The position numbers were made by a program, and so were the translations under genes. The notes beneath the pieces were generated by a model. It was not told where the DNA came from and did not search any database. It saw only the letters and a list, made by a program, of their open reading frames with translations. From contig NZ_CP018867.1 of NCBI RefSeq assembly GCF_002849895.1, positions 682,001 through 746,000 of the forward strand: a stretch of DNA of 64,000 nt. Reading direction: 5' to 3'. This document shows, piece by piece, positions 25,487-33,226 of the stretch (positions are counted from its first letter, which is position 1; the number at the start of each line of letters is the position of its first letter). This DNA is from Companilactobacillus alimentarius DSM 20249 (GTDB lineage Bacteria > Bacillota > Bacilli > Lactobacillales > Lactobacillaceae).

Positions 25487-27109
25487 TTATTTATCTAATT
25501 CAGCAATTTGTGCTTCAATCTGTTCATTGTTTCTAAATTCATCATAAGTCGTATCAGCTCGATCGACTACACCGTTTTCTGTCAGATAAATCAAACGATT
25601 GGCAATAGTCTGAATAAATTGATGATCATGAGAGGCAAACATGATTGAACCTTTGTAATCTATCAAACTATCGTTCAAAGCTGTAATAGATTCCAAATCT
25701 AAATGGTTAGTTGGATCATCAAGTAGTAAAACATTAGCTTTTAACAGCATCATCTTCGACAACATGACCCGAACTTTTTCGCCACCAGAAAGGACGTTAA
25801 CTTTTTTCGTAACATCATCGCCAGAGAACAACATTCGTCCTAAAAAGCCACGCAAGAAAGTATCATCATCTTCACCCTTTTCAGCGAACTGACGTAACCA
25901 ATCAATAATTGGTGTATCTTCATTAAACATTGCATTAAAGTCTTTTGGCAAATAAGCTTGACTAGTTGTGACACCCCAAGTTACTGTACCTGAATCTGGC
26001 TCTAACTCACCTGTCAAAACTTTGAATAAAGCAGTTGTTACCATGTCATTCTTAGCTAAGAAAGCTACTTTATCATCTTTATTTAAAATAAAATTAACAT
26101 TCTTCAAAATTGTTTTTCCATCAATGGAAATCGTCAAATCTTTTACTTGTAGTAAGTCATTTCCAATTTCACGATTAGGTACAAACTTAATAAACGGGTA
26201 ACGACGTGAACTTGGTTGAATGTCATCTAGAGTGATTTTATCCAACATTTTCTTACGTGAAGTAGCCTGTTTTGACTTGGAAGCATTGGCTGAGAAACGA
26301 GCAATGAAATCTTGTAATTCCTTGATTTTTTCTTCCTTCTTGGAATTTTGATCTTGCTTCATTTGTTGAGCCAACTGTGAAGATTGTTGCCAGAAATCAT
26401 AGTTACCGGCATAAAGCTGAATCTTACTGTAATCAAGGTCAGCCATGTATGTACAAACCTTATTTAAAAAGTAACGGTCATGGGATACGACGATAACAGT
26501 ATTTTCAAAATTAATTAAAAAGTCTTCCAACCAGTCAATTGAATCGACATCTAGTCCATTAGTGGGCTCATCCAATAACAAAACATCTGGTTGACCAAAG
26601 AGAGCTTGAGCTAACAGAACTTTAATCTTTTGGCCAGCAGTCAAAGTAGACATTTTCTCTTGGTGCAAATTTTCAGGAATATTCAAGCCTTGAAGCATTT
26701 GAGAAGCTTCACCTTCTGCTTCCCAGCCACCCATTTCACCAAATTTGGTTTCCAAATCGGCTGCTTTTAAACCATCTTCTTCATTAAAGTCAGGTTTCAT
26801 ATAGATGGCATCTTTTTCTTGCATGATTTTATACAAATCAGCGTGTCCCATCAAAACTGTTTCCATAACAGTATAATCATCGTAATCAAAATGATTTTGC
26901 TTTAATGTTGCTAAGCGTTCATTAGGTCCTAATTTAACAGAACCAGTGGATGGCGTGATTTCACCAGACAATACTTTTAGAAAAGTTGATTTACCGGCAC
27001 CATTTGCACCAATCAAACCATAACAATTGCCCGGGGCAAACTTAATATTTACATCCTCGAATAACTTACGATCGGCAAAGTGCAAACTAACGTTACTTAC
27101 AGTAATCAA
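25487..27109 (-). CDS. ABC-F ATPase, YkpA/YbiT-like
   Basis: 540 aa with two ABC domains and no membrane segment. Domain 1 has Walker A GANGAGKST, LTAGQKIKV signature and LLLDEPTNGLD. A linker rich in Lys/Gln (about 235-300) follows. Domain 2 has a degenerate Walker A (AKNDMVTTA), LSGGEKVRV signature and LLLDDPTNHLD. ABC-F proteins act on the ribosome E site. The LITVSNVSL opening and the degenerate second Walker A resemble the housekeeping YkpA/YbiT group rather than antibiotic-resistance types. Start: TTG at 27109, 8 bp after GAGG, matches the family start better than the ATG at 27124. Its terminator carries an IS. Confidence 0.85.
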   Translation of the reverse strand: MITVSNVSLHFADRKLFEDVNIKFAPGNCYGLIGANGAGKSTFLKVLSGEITPSTGSVKLGPNERLATLKQNHFDYDDYTVMETVLMGHADLYKIMQEKDAIYMKPDFNEEDGLKAADLETKFGEMGGWEAEGEASQMLQGLNIPENLHQEKMSTLTAGQKIKVLLAQALFGQPDVLLLDEPTNGLDVDSIDWLEDFLINFENTVIVVSHDRYFLNKVCTYMADLDYSKIQLYAGNYDFWQQSSQLAQQMKQDQNSKKEEKIKELQDFIARFSANASKSKQATSRKKMLDKITLDDIQPSSRRYPFIKFVPNREIGNDLLQVKDLTISIDGKTILKNVNFILNKDDKVAFLAKNDMVTTALFKVLTGELEPDSGTVTWGVTTSQAYLPKDFNAMFNEDTPIIDWLRQFAEKGEDDDTFLRGFLGRMLFSGDDVTKKVNVLSGGEKVRVMLSKMMLLKANVLLLDDPTNHLDLESITALNDSLIDYKGSIMFASHDHQFIQTIANRLIYLTENGVVDRADTTYDEFRNNEQIEAQIAELDK

Positions 27110-27188
27110 ATATATAATCCTCATTTCTTAAACATAGTTAAACTGCATTATACGGACTATTTTCACAGTACGCAAGTAATTGTTTCTT

Positions 27189-27920
27189 TCAAATAGCCGT
27201 AAATAAATAATAGATCCCACTTAATCCAATAAACAAATAAATAAAAATTTTCATTAATCTAATATTTAAGTGTGTTACTAAACGATTAGCTAACAGCGTC
27301 CCCATAATAGCTCCAATAATACCGATAATAACAAATTTCAAATTATCTGCCTTCAAAATTCCCGTACTAAAACGTAAACTTGTCATCACAAATGTATCTA
27401 ATAAAAAGAAGGTTTGCAAATTAGCTAAGTAATTCTCTTTGGAATCTGAAATGGTCAAAAAATACAGTGCCATCAGCGGACCACCGATACCAAACATCCC
27501 ATTGAAAAATCCTGAAATTAACGCAAAGATCACCATTATCAAAGTTGGTATCGCCTTTATCGTGATTGATTTCCAATTCATTATAGAATAATAGATTGAC
27601 AAGATTACCAACAATAAACCTAATAATAATTTTAAATATCCACTTGCCAAGACACTACTTAAATAAAGTGAAGATATTGCCATGACAATATAAATTAAGA
27701 ATGGAACTACTAATTGGCGCCACTTCAAAAATTTTCGATAACGCCAAGCCAACATGATTGTCGCTACTAACATGGTCAAAGTTGAAACTCCAGCACTTTG
27801 ATTGATTGGCAACAAATGTGGTAGAAAAATCATCATGACGATACCTGAGCCAAATCCGGTCACCCCTTGAACGAATCCGGCTAATAATGCCGCTAAGATT
27901 ATAATAACTATCCAACTCAC
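27189..27920 (-). CDS. TauE/SafE family anion exporter
   Basis: 243-aa membrane protein with about eight helices. Two internally similar halves each begin with a G-rich motif (GFVQGVTGFGSGIV near residue 17 and GFFNGMFGIGGPLMA near 138), characteristic of TauE/SafE. The family exports sulfite, sulfoacetate or related organosulfur anions. The substrate here is unknown. Starts at a GTG overlapping the TAG of the preceding VanZ gene (TAGTG), so the two are coupled. Confidence 0.85.
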   Translation of the reverse strand: MSWIVIIILAALLAGFVQGVTGFGSGIVMMIFLPHLLPINQSAGVSTLTMLVATIMLAWRYRKFLKWRQLVVPFLIYIVMAISSLYLSSVLASGYLKLLLGLLLVILSIYYSIMNWKSITIKAIPTLIMVIFALISGFFNGMFGIGGPLMALYFLTISDSKENYLANLQTFFLLDTFVMTSLRFSTGILKADNLKFVIIGIIGAIMGTLLANRLVTHLNIRLMKIFIYLFIGLSGIYYLFTAI

Positions 27921-28417
27921 TAGTTTTCCCCTTTAGTTTTAAAATATCGATAAAGCAACATCAAAATTGCCCCAATAACTATCCCCAAGGTATTTGAAAT
28001 CACATCATTGATATCACTGGTTCGATTTATTAAGAAGAGATGTGACAATACATACTGAACTGTTTCAAAACTGCCACTCAAAATAATTCCTAAGATAGCG
28101 ATTAAGGTTAATGGTAACTTTGAAAAATATTTCTTTATAATCACACCTAACGGTACAGTCATAATAATATTTTCTACAAACTCGAGATTAGTCAACTGTA
28201 ATTCCTGTAAATTAACGCGGCCAACCCTTGGTGTCGTCAAATGAATCACCAAACCATTAGAAGCAATTGGCATAAATAAAACTGCTAACAAACACATTGT
28301 ATATAACCACGAGAGAATCATAAAACGTGGATGTTGAATTTTTTTAAAATTGATAGCAATGTCCAAACCACTGACCCCTACCAAAAGAACAATGAATAAC
28401 GCCGGTATCCAACGCAC
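27920..28417 (-). CDS. VanZ-family membrane protein (copy 2)
   Basis: 165 aa with the same VanZ-like helices and motifs as the 17478-17987 gene (VNL, FVENIIMTVPLG, FETVQYVLSH, LINRTSDINDV). Start GTG with GAGGTGG 6 bp upstream. It forms a two-gene operon with the TauE/SafE exporter. Role unknown. The two VanZ copies lie about 10 kb apart in the same orientation, either side of the ABC-F and DdmDE-like genes. Confidence 0.85.
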   Translation of the reverse strand: MRWIPALFIVLLVGVSGLDIAINFKKIQHPRFMILSWLYTMCLLAVLFMPIASNGLVIHLTTPRVGRVNLQELQLTNLEFVENIIMTVPLGVIIKKYFSKLPLTLIAILGIILSGSFETVQYVLSHLFLINRTSDINDVISNTLGIVIGAILMLLYRYFKTKGEN

Positions 28418-28478
28418 TTGTTACCACCTCTTCTTCTAATTTATCAAATAGGTTCTATCATAATACTTATACCCAACT

Positions 28479-28520
28479 AAAAAAAGTACCCTAATGCATC
28501 TGAAAATACATCAAGGTACC
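28479..28520 (-). terminator. Terminator of the EAL gene
   Basis: On the minus strand a GGTACCTTGATGTA / TGCATTAGGGTAC imperfect stem runs into T7. Confidence 0.7.
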
Positions 28521-28532
28521 ATTGATCATCTT

Positions 28533-29234
28533 TTAAAATCCTTTAATCACTTTAGAATCACCAATTAAAGGCAATAATTCTGGTTTGCCATAATAATAGC
28601 CTTGGCGTAAATCAATTCCTAGTCGATTGCTCATCTGATCATCATCAGAATTTTCAATTCCTTCAAGGATCAAACGTTGACCGAATTCTTGACTGATACC
28701 CTTCCAAGCCCGTAATTTTTCTCGCAAGTGTGGATTCTCAATATTGGAACGAAAATTCTGCAAGGCAAACTTAATCTCTGAGGCTAGAGGCAAAAGATCT
28801 TTAATATTTTCATAGTCATTATCACCCGTTCCGACATCATCTAATGAAATCTGCATTCCATGTTCCATAAATTTGCGTAAATAAGGAACTAATTTCGCAT
28901 CAGGGTATTCTCTTGGCCCTTTTTCTTCAGTTAATTCCACCACCAATTTAGTTGGATAAAGTTGCATCTGACTCTTGATAATTGCCCTAGCCATTTGCGT
29001 ATCCATCAACTGCTCTCGATTGACATTGACCGAACAATATTGCACTTTCATCCCTAAAATTTTAGTAGTCTTCACTAACAAAGCCGCGTTTACTTGTAAA
29101 TCAATATCAATAAATGATTTAGGCAAGCGCCACCCCTCTGGAGTCAACTGTTTAATTAATAATTCATAGCCAAAAATTGTCTTTGTCCGAACATCAATTT
29201 GTGGCTGTACAAAGTATCGATAAATTGGTCTCAA
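28533..29234 (-). CDS. EAL-domain protein (putative c-di-GMP phosphodiesterase)
   Basis: 233 aa, EAL domain only. Motifs correspond to active EAL enzymes: GYELL (EAL position), VNVNREQL (Asn), VVELTEE (Glu), LDDVGTG (DDFGTG), EIKFA (Lys), LILEGIEN (Glu) and QGYYYGKP. The metal and catalytic positions appear to be conserved, so hydrolysis of cyclic di-GMP is possible. No GGDEF, PAS or membrane segment accompanies it. Start TTG at 29234, with AAGGG about 12 bp upstream; weak. A role in signalling or surface properties is family inference. Divergent from the flavoenzyme gene at 29381. Confidence 0.8.
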   Translation of the reverse strand: MRPIYRYFVQPQIDVRTKTIFGYELLIKQLTPEGWRLPKSFIDIDLQVNAALLVKTTKILGMKVQYCSVNVNREQLMDTQMARAIIKSQMQLYPTKLVVELTEEKGPREYPDAKLVPYLRKFMEHGMQISLDDVGTGDNDYENIKDLLPLASEIKFALQNFRSNIENPHLREKLRAWKGISQEFGQRLILEGIENSDDDQMSNRLGIDLRQGYYYGKPELLPLIGDSKVIKGF

Positions 29235-29380
29235 TTTATCCCATCGCCCTTCTAAGTAGAAGCTAAATTTTTAACCTTTTTAATACAAATGACTATACTT
29301 TATAGTATATAATAAACACGGAAGAATGAATTATAAATGAATATAAATAAATATAATAATAGAGAAGTCGTGATAATTGA

Positions 29381-30733
29381 ATGAAAGTGGCCATAATAGG
29401 ATGTACTCATGCCGGTATTGCTGCGATGAATCAGTGTCTAAAGTATTATCCTCAGACGGAAATTACTGTCTGTGAGCGTTCCAAAGATATTTCATACCTA
29501 TCTTGTGCAACTTATCTACACATTGGAGGTAGCGTTGACGACCTAGGTGATGTTTCCTACGCTAATCCTGAGGAATTCGTTAAAAAAGGTGTCAAAATGC
29601 AAATGGAACATGATGTCATCAAAATTGATCCACAGGCCCACACCATCCTGGCACAAGATCTTAAAACTAAAGAATTCGTCCATGATAAATACGATAAGTT
29701 AATCATGGCAACTGGCTCAATCACTTCAATTCCTGTCATTGCAGGTATCGAAAATCCTAAAGTTATGCTCTGCAAAACCCGCAATCAAGCTCAAAAGTTA
29801 CACGAAGCAGCTAAAGGACGCCATATTATTGGTATCCTTGGCGGAGGATATGCTGGTGTCGAAATGGCAGAAGGATTCGTTAAATCAGGGCATGAAGTTG
29901 TCCTCTTTCAAAGAAATAAACAACTTTTAGACGAATATATGGATTCCAACATTTCCAACAACGTAAAAAGTCTTTTAAAGAAAAACGGCGTATCCGTCCT
30001 AACCGATACTACTGTCACCCGCTTTGATGATACTAGTGATAATCAAATTAAGATTACAACCAAACAGAATGAATATCTAGTTGATATGGTTGCGATTTGT
30101 CCTGGTGTCTTACCTCAATCGGACCTCTTGAAGGGACAAGTTCAAATCGCTAAGAATGGTGCTATTATTACTAATCAGTACATGGAAACTTCCAACCCTG
30201 ACATTTTTGCGGCTGGAGATGTGACTCAAGTACATTATAATCCAACACTCAATACCAAGTATATTCCTCTAGCTTCACATGCAATTCGCCAGGGAAATAT
30301 TGCAGGTATGAATCTGTTCAAACGACGCATGAAATCAATGGGAACTCAAGCTACCACTGGTATGTTGATTTTTGGGCATACAGTTGCTTGTACAGGTTTG
30401 ACCTTTAGAGCCGCTCAAAAGTCCATTTTTGATGCTCAACATGTTTTCTTTACGAGTAATTATCGTCCTAATTTTATGCCTACCAATAATCAAATCAGTA
30501 TTGATTTGATTTACGATCGAATAAGTCGTCGCGTTTTGGGCGCCCAATTAATGAGTAAACATGAAATTTCACAGTCAGCCAACACCGTTTCCGTAATTAT
30601 TCAAAATAATAATACTATTGACGAATTAGCTTATGTCGATATGCTCTTCTCCCCTAATTTTGATGAACCATTTAATTATCTTAATCTGGTAGCTCAAAAA
30701 GCAATCGATAAAGAATTAACCAATAATAAATGA
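29381..30733 (+). CDS. NADH oxidase/peroxidase-family flavoprotein
   Basis: 450 aa of the peroxide/oxygen-reductase group of pyridine nucleotide-disulfide oxidoreductases. It has an FAD Rossmann motif (VAIIGCTHAG, with the His10 of the Npr/Nox family) and a single redox Cys in the SYLSCATY block (about residue 43). The NAD-binding GILGGGYAGVEMAEGF and the second FAD motif IFAAGDVTQ follow, then the dimerisation domain. It reduces O2 to water or H2O2 with NADH, giving oxygen tolerance and NAD+ recycling; Nox and Npr cannot be told apart here. Upstream TATAAT at 29308-29313 overlaps an ACTATA-N3-TATAGT dyad. Confidence 0.85.
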   Translation: MKVAIIGCTHAGIAAMNQCLKYYPQTEITVCERSKDISYLSCATYLHIGGSVDDLGDVSYANPEEFVKKGVKMQMEHDVIKIDPQAHTILAQDLKTKEFVHDKYDKLIMATGSITSIPVIAGIENPKVMLCKTRNQAQKLHEAAKGRHIIGILGGGYAGVEMAEGFVKSGHEVVLFQRNKQLLDEYMDSNISNNVKSLLKKNGVSVLTDTTVTRFDDTSDNQIKITTKQNEYLVDMVAICPGVLPQSDLLKGQVQIAKNGAIITNQYMETSNPDIFAAGDVTQVHYNPTLNTKYIPLASHAIRQGNIAGMNLFKRRMKSMGTQATTGMLIFGHTVACTGLTFRAAQKSIFDAQHVFFTSNYRPNFMPTNNQISIDLIYDRISRRVLGAQLMSKHEISQSANTVSVIIQNNNTIDELAYVDMLFSPNFDEPFNYLNLVAQKAIDKELTNNK

Positions 30734-30737
30734 ATTT

Positions 30738-30790
30738 AAAAAGTTCAGTACGATCTCCATTTAAAAATGGTTATCATACTGAACTTTTTA
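30738..30790. terminator. Terminator of the flavoprotein gene
   Basis: Perfect 13-bp stem AAAAAGTTCAGTA / TACTGAACTTTTT with an inner CCATT/AATGG stem. Functional on both strands. Confidence 0.9.
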
Positions 30791-30805
30791 ATATCATATA
30801 TTATC

Positions 30806-31093
30806 TTAATTCAAACCTGTAGGAAGCTTTTGATAGGCACGACCGTGTGTATCATTAATTGTAGCCTGATATAAAGTATCAATTGCTGCTGGTCCATCAG
30901 TGTGTCCCATACCCCAAAATTGCAATGACTTGTTCAAATCAGCCGCAACTTGATGATAATTATTTGTAGACTTCAATTGCTTGGCACTCTTAACCAAAAT
31001 AGCCATTAGTTCAGAATTGCTGCGAACTTTTTCATCCTGACTAGCCGTATGAATAGCTTGCATTAAAGTTTCAGATGGTTCCATTTTTGTCAT
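30806..31093 (-). CDS. Hypothetical protein, 95 aa
   Basis: A soluble, mostly helical protein (MTKMEPSETLMQAIHTASQDEKVR...) ending GRAYQKLPTGLN. GGGGGGA 7 bp before the ATG makes it a confident gene. No family is recognised with certainty. The size, helical content and basic-polar surface are like small bacteriocin-immunity proteins of lactic acid bacteria, but no bacteriocin precursor or export gene is nearby. That idea is weak. Shares the 30738-30790 terminator. Confidence 0.65.
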   Translation of the reverse strand: MTKMEPSETLMQAIHTASQDEKVRSNSELMAILVKSAKQLKSTNNYHQVAADLNKSLQFWGMGHTDGPAAIDTLYQATINDTHGRAYQKLPTGLN

Positions 31094-31362
31094 TTTAAAA
31101 TCCCCCCTATTTTATATGAAAAGGGTAACATTAGAATATTTTGATGTCAATTTACAGTTATAGGTAAGCATAATTAATGATAGTTTATTCAAAATATCTT
31201 ATTATAGATAACAAATGGAATTACTGTTCAATCCATTTATAAATAGTAATGAGCATAATATTTGCTTAAGTCATCAATATAGCGTAAATTAGTAACTGTA
31301 ATAAGAGTTGCGTGCAAATAAAGATTGCACAATTGATTTTAATATTGGAAAGGATCTTAATG

Positions 31363-31770
31363 ATGAAAATTAATTTTAAAGATGAAGCACAAAAGTATTT
31401 AGCAGATAAAATTCCCGCAGGAAGCACCGTTATTTTAACAACAGATGATGGTTCAAATAAGTATTCTAGCCTAGGTGGTAGCTGTGCTATTGGCGACAAA
31501 TTTCAATTAGTTATTCTTAAAGATGAGGATCCTAAGTATACTGTTCCGATTGAAAATAATGCTGGTTACAACATGAGTACAGCTTCACAATATACTGATT
31601 TCTTTACTGATGGTTTGAATATTTCATTGTGGCACAACGCTTTAGCACTTAAAGATAACTCTGGTATTCTTGACGGTGCCCTCTCAGTTGTTGATTGGAG
31701 AAATGTTAAGTCTGAAACCGCTGAACAACGTAAAAATAAAATGGTTAAACTCGGCGATCAAATTTGCTAA
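31363..31770 (+). CDS. HesB/IscA-like (Fe-S biosynthesis family) protein, copy 1
   Basis: 135 aa, starting MKINFKDEAQKYL at the second of two adjacent ATGs (AAAGGA 8 bp upstream). It resembles the short HesB-like proteins annotated as iron-sulfur cluster biosynthesis family in lactobacilli. An LTTDDGSNKYSSLGGSCAIGDKF core and C-terminal ISLWHNALALKDNSGILDGALSVVDWR block are visible. The classical three-Cys IscA pattern is absent: one Cys in GSCAIG and one at the C-terminus. Fe-S transfer is therefore doubtful. A nearly identical second copy follows at 31942. Confidence 0.7.
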   Translation: MKINFKDEAQKYLADKIPAGSTVILTTDDGSNKYSSLGGSCAIGDKFQLVILKDEDPKYTVPIENNAGYNMSTASQYTDFFTDGLNISLWHNALALKDNSGILDGALSVVDWRNVKSETAEQRKNKMVKLGDQIC

Positions 31771-31784
31771 TTGAACAGATTTTT

Positions 31785-31824
31785 AAGATGTGAATAAATT
31801 TAAGTGTTAATTCACATCTTTTTC
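31785..31824 (+). terminator. Terminator of HesB-like copy 1
   Basis: Perfect 11-bp stem AAGATGTGAAT / ATTCACATCTT followed by T's. Confidence 0.9.
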
Positions 31825-31941
31825 TTTAAATATATAAATTGTGAACAATTTACTTGCGTACGATATAAAATCGAGGTATAGTATTACTTGTAAACAAGTT
31901 AAAGAATATAAATGATTTTTAAATACGAAAGGAACTTAATT

Positions 31942-32349
31942 ATGAAAATTAATATTAAAGATGAAGCACAAGCATATTTAGCAGAAAGAATCCCTAGTGG
32001 TTTCCCAATGATCTTAACTACAGATGATGGTTCAAATAAGTATTCTAGTTTAGGCGGTAGCTGTGCTATTGGTGATAAATTCCAAATCGTTGTCTTAAAA
32101 GATGAAGATCCTAACTACACTGTTGAATTAGAAAACAATGCCGGTTTTGATTTAAGAACATCCCCTAATGACGCCGATCTTCTAACAGATGGATTGAATA
32201 TTTCATTGTGGCATAACGCTTTAGCCCTTAAAGACAACTCTGGTATTTTAGATGGTGCCCTCTCAGTTGTTGATTGGAGAAATGTTAAACCTGAAACTGC
32301 TGAAGAACGTCGCGATAAAATGGTTAAACTTGGCGACCAAATTTGTTAA
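31942..32349 (+). CDS. HesB/IscA-like protein, copy 2
   Basis: 135 aa, same length and same start (MKINIKDEAQAYL) as copy 1. Long identical blocks include TTDDGSNKYSSLGGSCAIGDKF and most of the C-terminal third. The centre differs (about residues 58-77). Each copy has its own promoter region, RBS (AAAGGA) and terminator, so they can be regulated separately. Tandem duplication is clear from the DNA, which is also very similar in the 3' half. Confidence 0.7.
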   Translation: MKINIKDEAQAYLAERIPSGFPMILTTDDGSNKYSSLGGSCAIGDKFQIVVLKDEDPNYTVELENNAGFDLRTSPNDADLLTDGLNISLWHNALALKDNSGILDGALSVVDWRNVKPETAEERRDKMVKLGDQIC

Positions 32350-32367
32350 TCAAATTTTAAATAGATT

Positions 32368-32406
32368 TAAAAAATCTTCTTGGAAGTTTTCTAAGAAGAT
32401 TTTTTT
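32368..32406 (+). terminator. Terminator of HesB-like copy 2
   Basis: Stem AAAAATCTTCTT / AAGAAGATTTTT around a short loop, with a T7 run. Confidence 0.85.
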
Positions 32407-32462
32407 GTGGTCAAATTTCAGTATAATACTAACTATTAGAACTGATGATGGAGGTACATTTA

Positions 32463-33146
32463 ATGAAATATCCTATTTTACTCCTTGATTTAGATAATAC
32501 GATTCTCGATACCAAAACTAATGCTGAAAAGGCATTACACCAAATGTCCAAATCCATTGATTTTCCCTTTAATAACGAGCAAATTCAATATTGGCATCTA
32601 TTAAATGATAAACTCTGGGAAAAGTTTGAACGGGATGAAATAACGCGTCCTAAATTATTAACAAGTCGTTTTGAATTGTATTTCGAACATTACAATCGTC
32701 AAGTTAATGTTGATGAGTACAACAAAACTTATTTAAAACTCTTCAAATCACAAGATACCCTGATTCCGCACGCAAAAGAAACCTTACAAAAGCTCAAACA
32801 AGATCATCATCTTTTTGCGATTTCTAATGGAACCAAAGAAAAGCAATATAATCAATTGACCCAGGCACATTTGATCAATTTCTTTGATAAACTTTATTTG
32901 TCCGAGGACATTGGTTTTCAAAAACCTGATCCAGCATTCTTTGAATTCGTTATCGGAGATCTTAAAAAGTCTAAATCGGAAATGCTAGTAATTGGCGATT
33001 CACTCACTGCCGATATTTCTGGCGCTAATGCCGCAAAGATTGACAATGTTTGGTTTGATCCCCAAAAGAATAATAATCCAACCAATTTCAAACCTACTTA
33101 TGAAATCAATGACTTAAGACAATTAATTTCTCTATCCGCAAATTAA
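32463..33146 (+). CDS. HAD-superfamily nucleotidase, YjjG type
   Basis: 227 aa. HAD motif I LLLDLDNTILDT, motif II ISNGT, motif III Lys in FQKPDPAFF and motif IV VIGDSLTADISGA are all present, with a helical C1 cap (about 20-90). Pattern and length match YjjG/YfnB, 5'-nucleotidases that remove non-canonical pyrimidine nucleotides. Start ATG at 32463, with GGAGG 8 bp upstream, rather than the ATG at 32445 upstream of that RBS. Monocistronic. Confidence 0.85.
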   Translation: MKYPILLLDLDNTILDTKTNAEKALHQMSKSIDFPFNNEQIQYWHLLNDKLWEKFERDEITRPKLLTSRFELYFEHYNRQVNVDEYNKTYLKLFKSQDTLIPHAKETLQKLKQDHHLFAISNGTKEKQYNQLTQAHLINFFDKLYLSEDIGFQKPDPAFFEFVIGDLKKSKSEMLVIGDSLTADISGANAAKIDNVWFDPQKNNNPTNFKPTYEINDLRQLISLSAN

Positions 33147-33166
33147 GAAATATAATCTTTTTTAGA

Positions 33167-33215
33167 ATAAATAACGCCAGATAATCAAAATACGATTACC
33201 TGACGTTATTTATTT
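33167..33215. terminator. Bidirectional terminator
   Basis: Stem AAATAACGCCAG / CTGACGTTATTT with an inner AATC/GATT pair, shared by the convergent nucleotidase and Ca/Mn ATPase genes. Confidence 0.8.
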
Positions 33216-33226
33216 AGTATATAAAA

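Noticed and set aside
25487..27109. ABC-F protein as an antibiotic-resistance determinant
   Set aside because: The degenerate second Walker A and the N-terminus fit the housekeeping YkpA/YbiT group.
30806..31093. Bacteriocin immunity protein
   Set aside because: Only size and helical character agree. No bacteriocin precursor, leader or exporter is adjacent.
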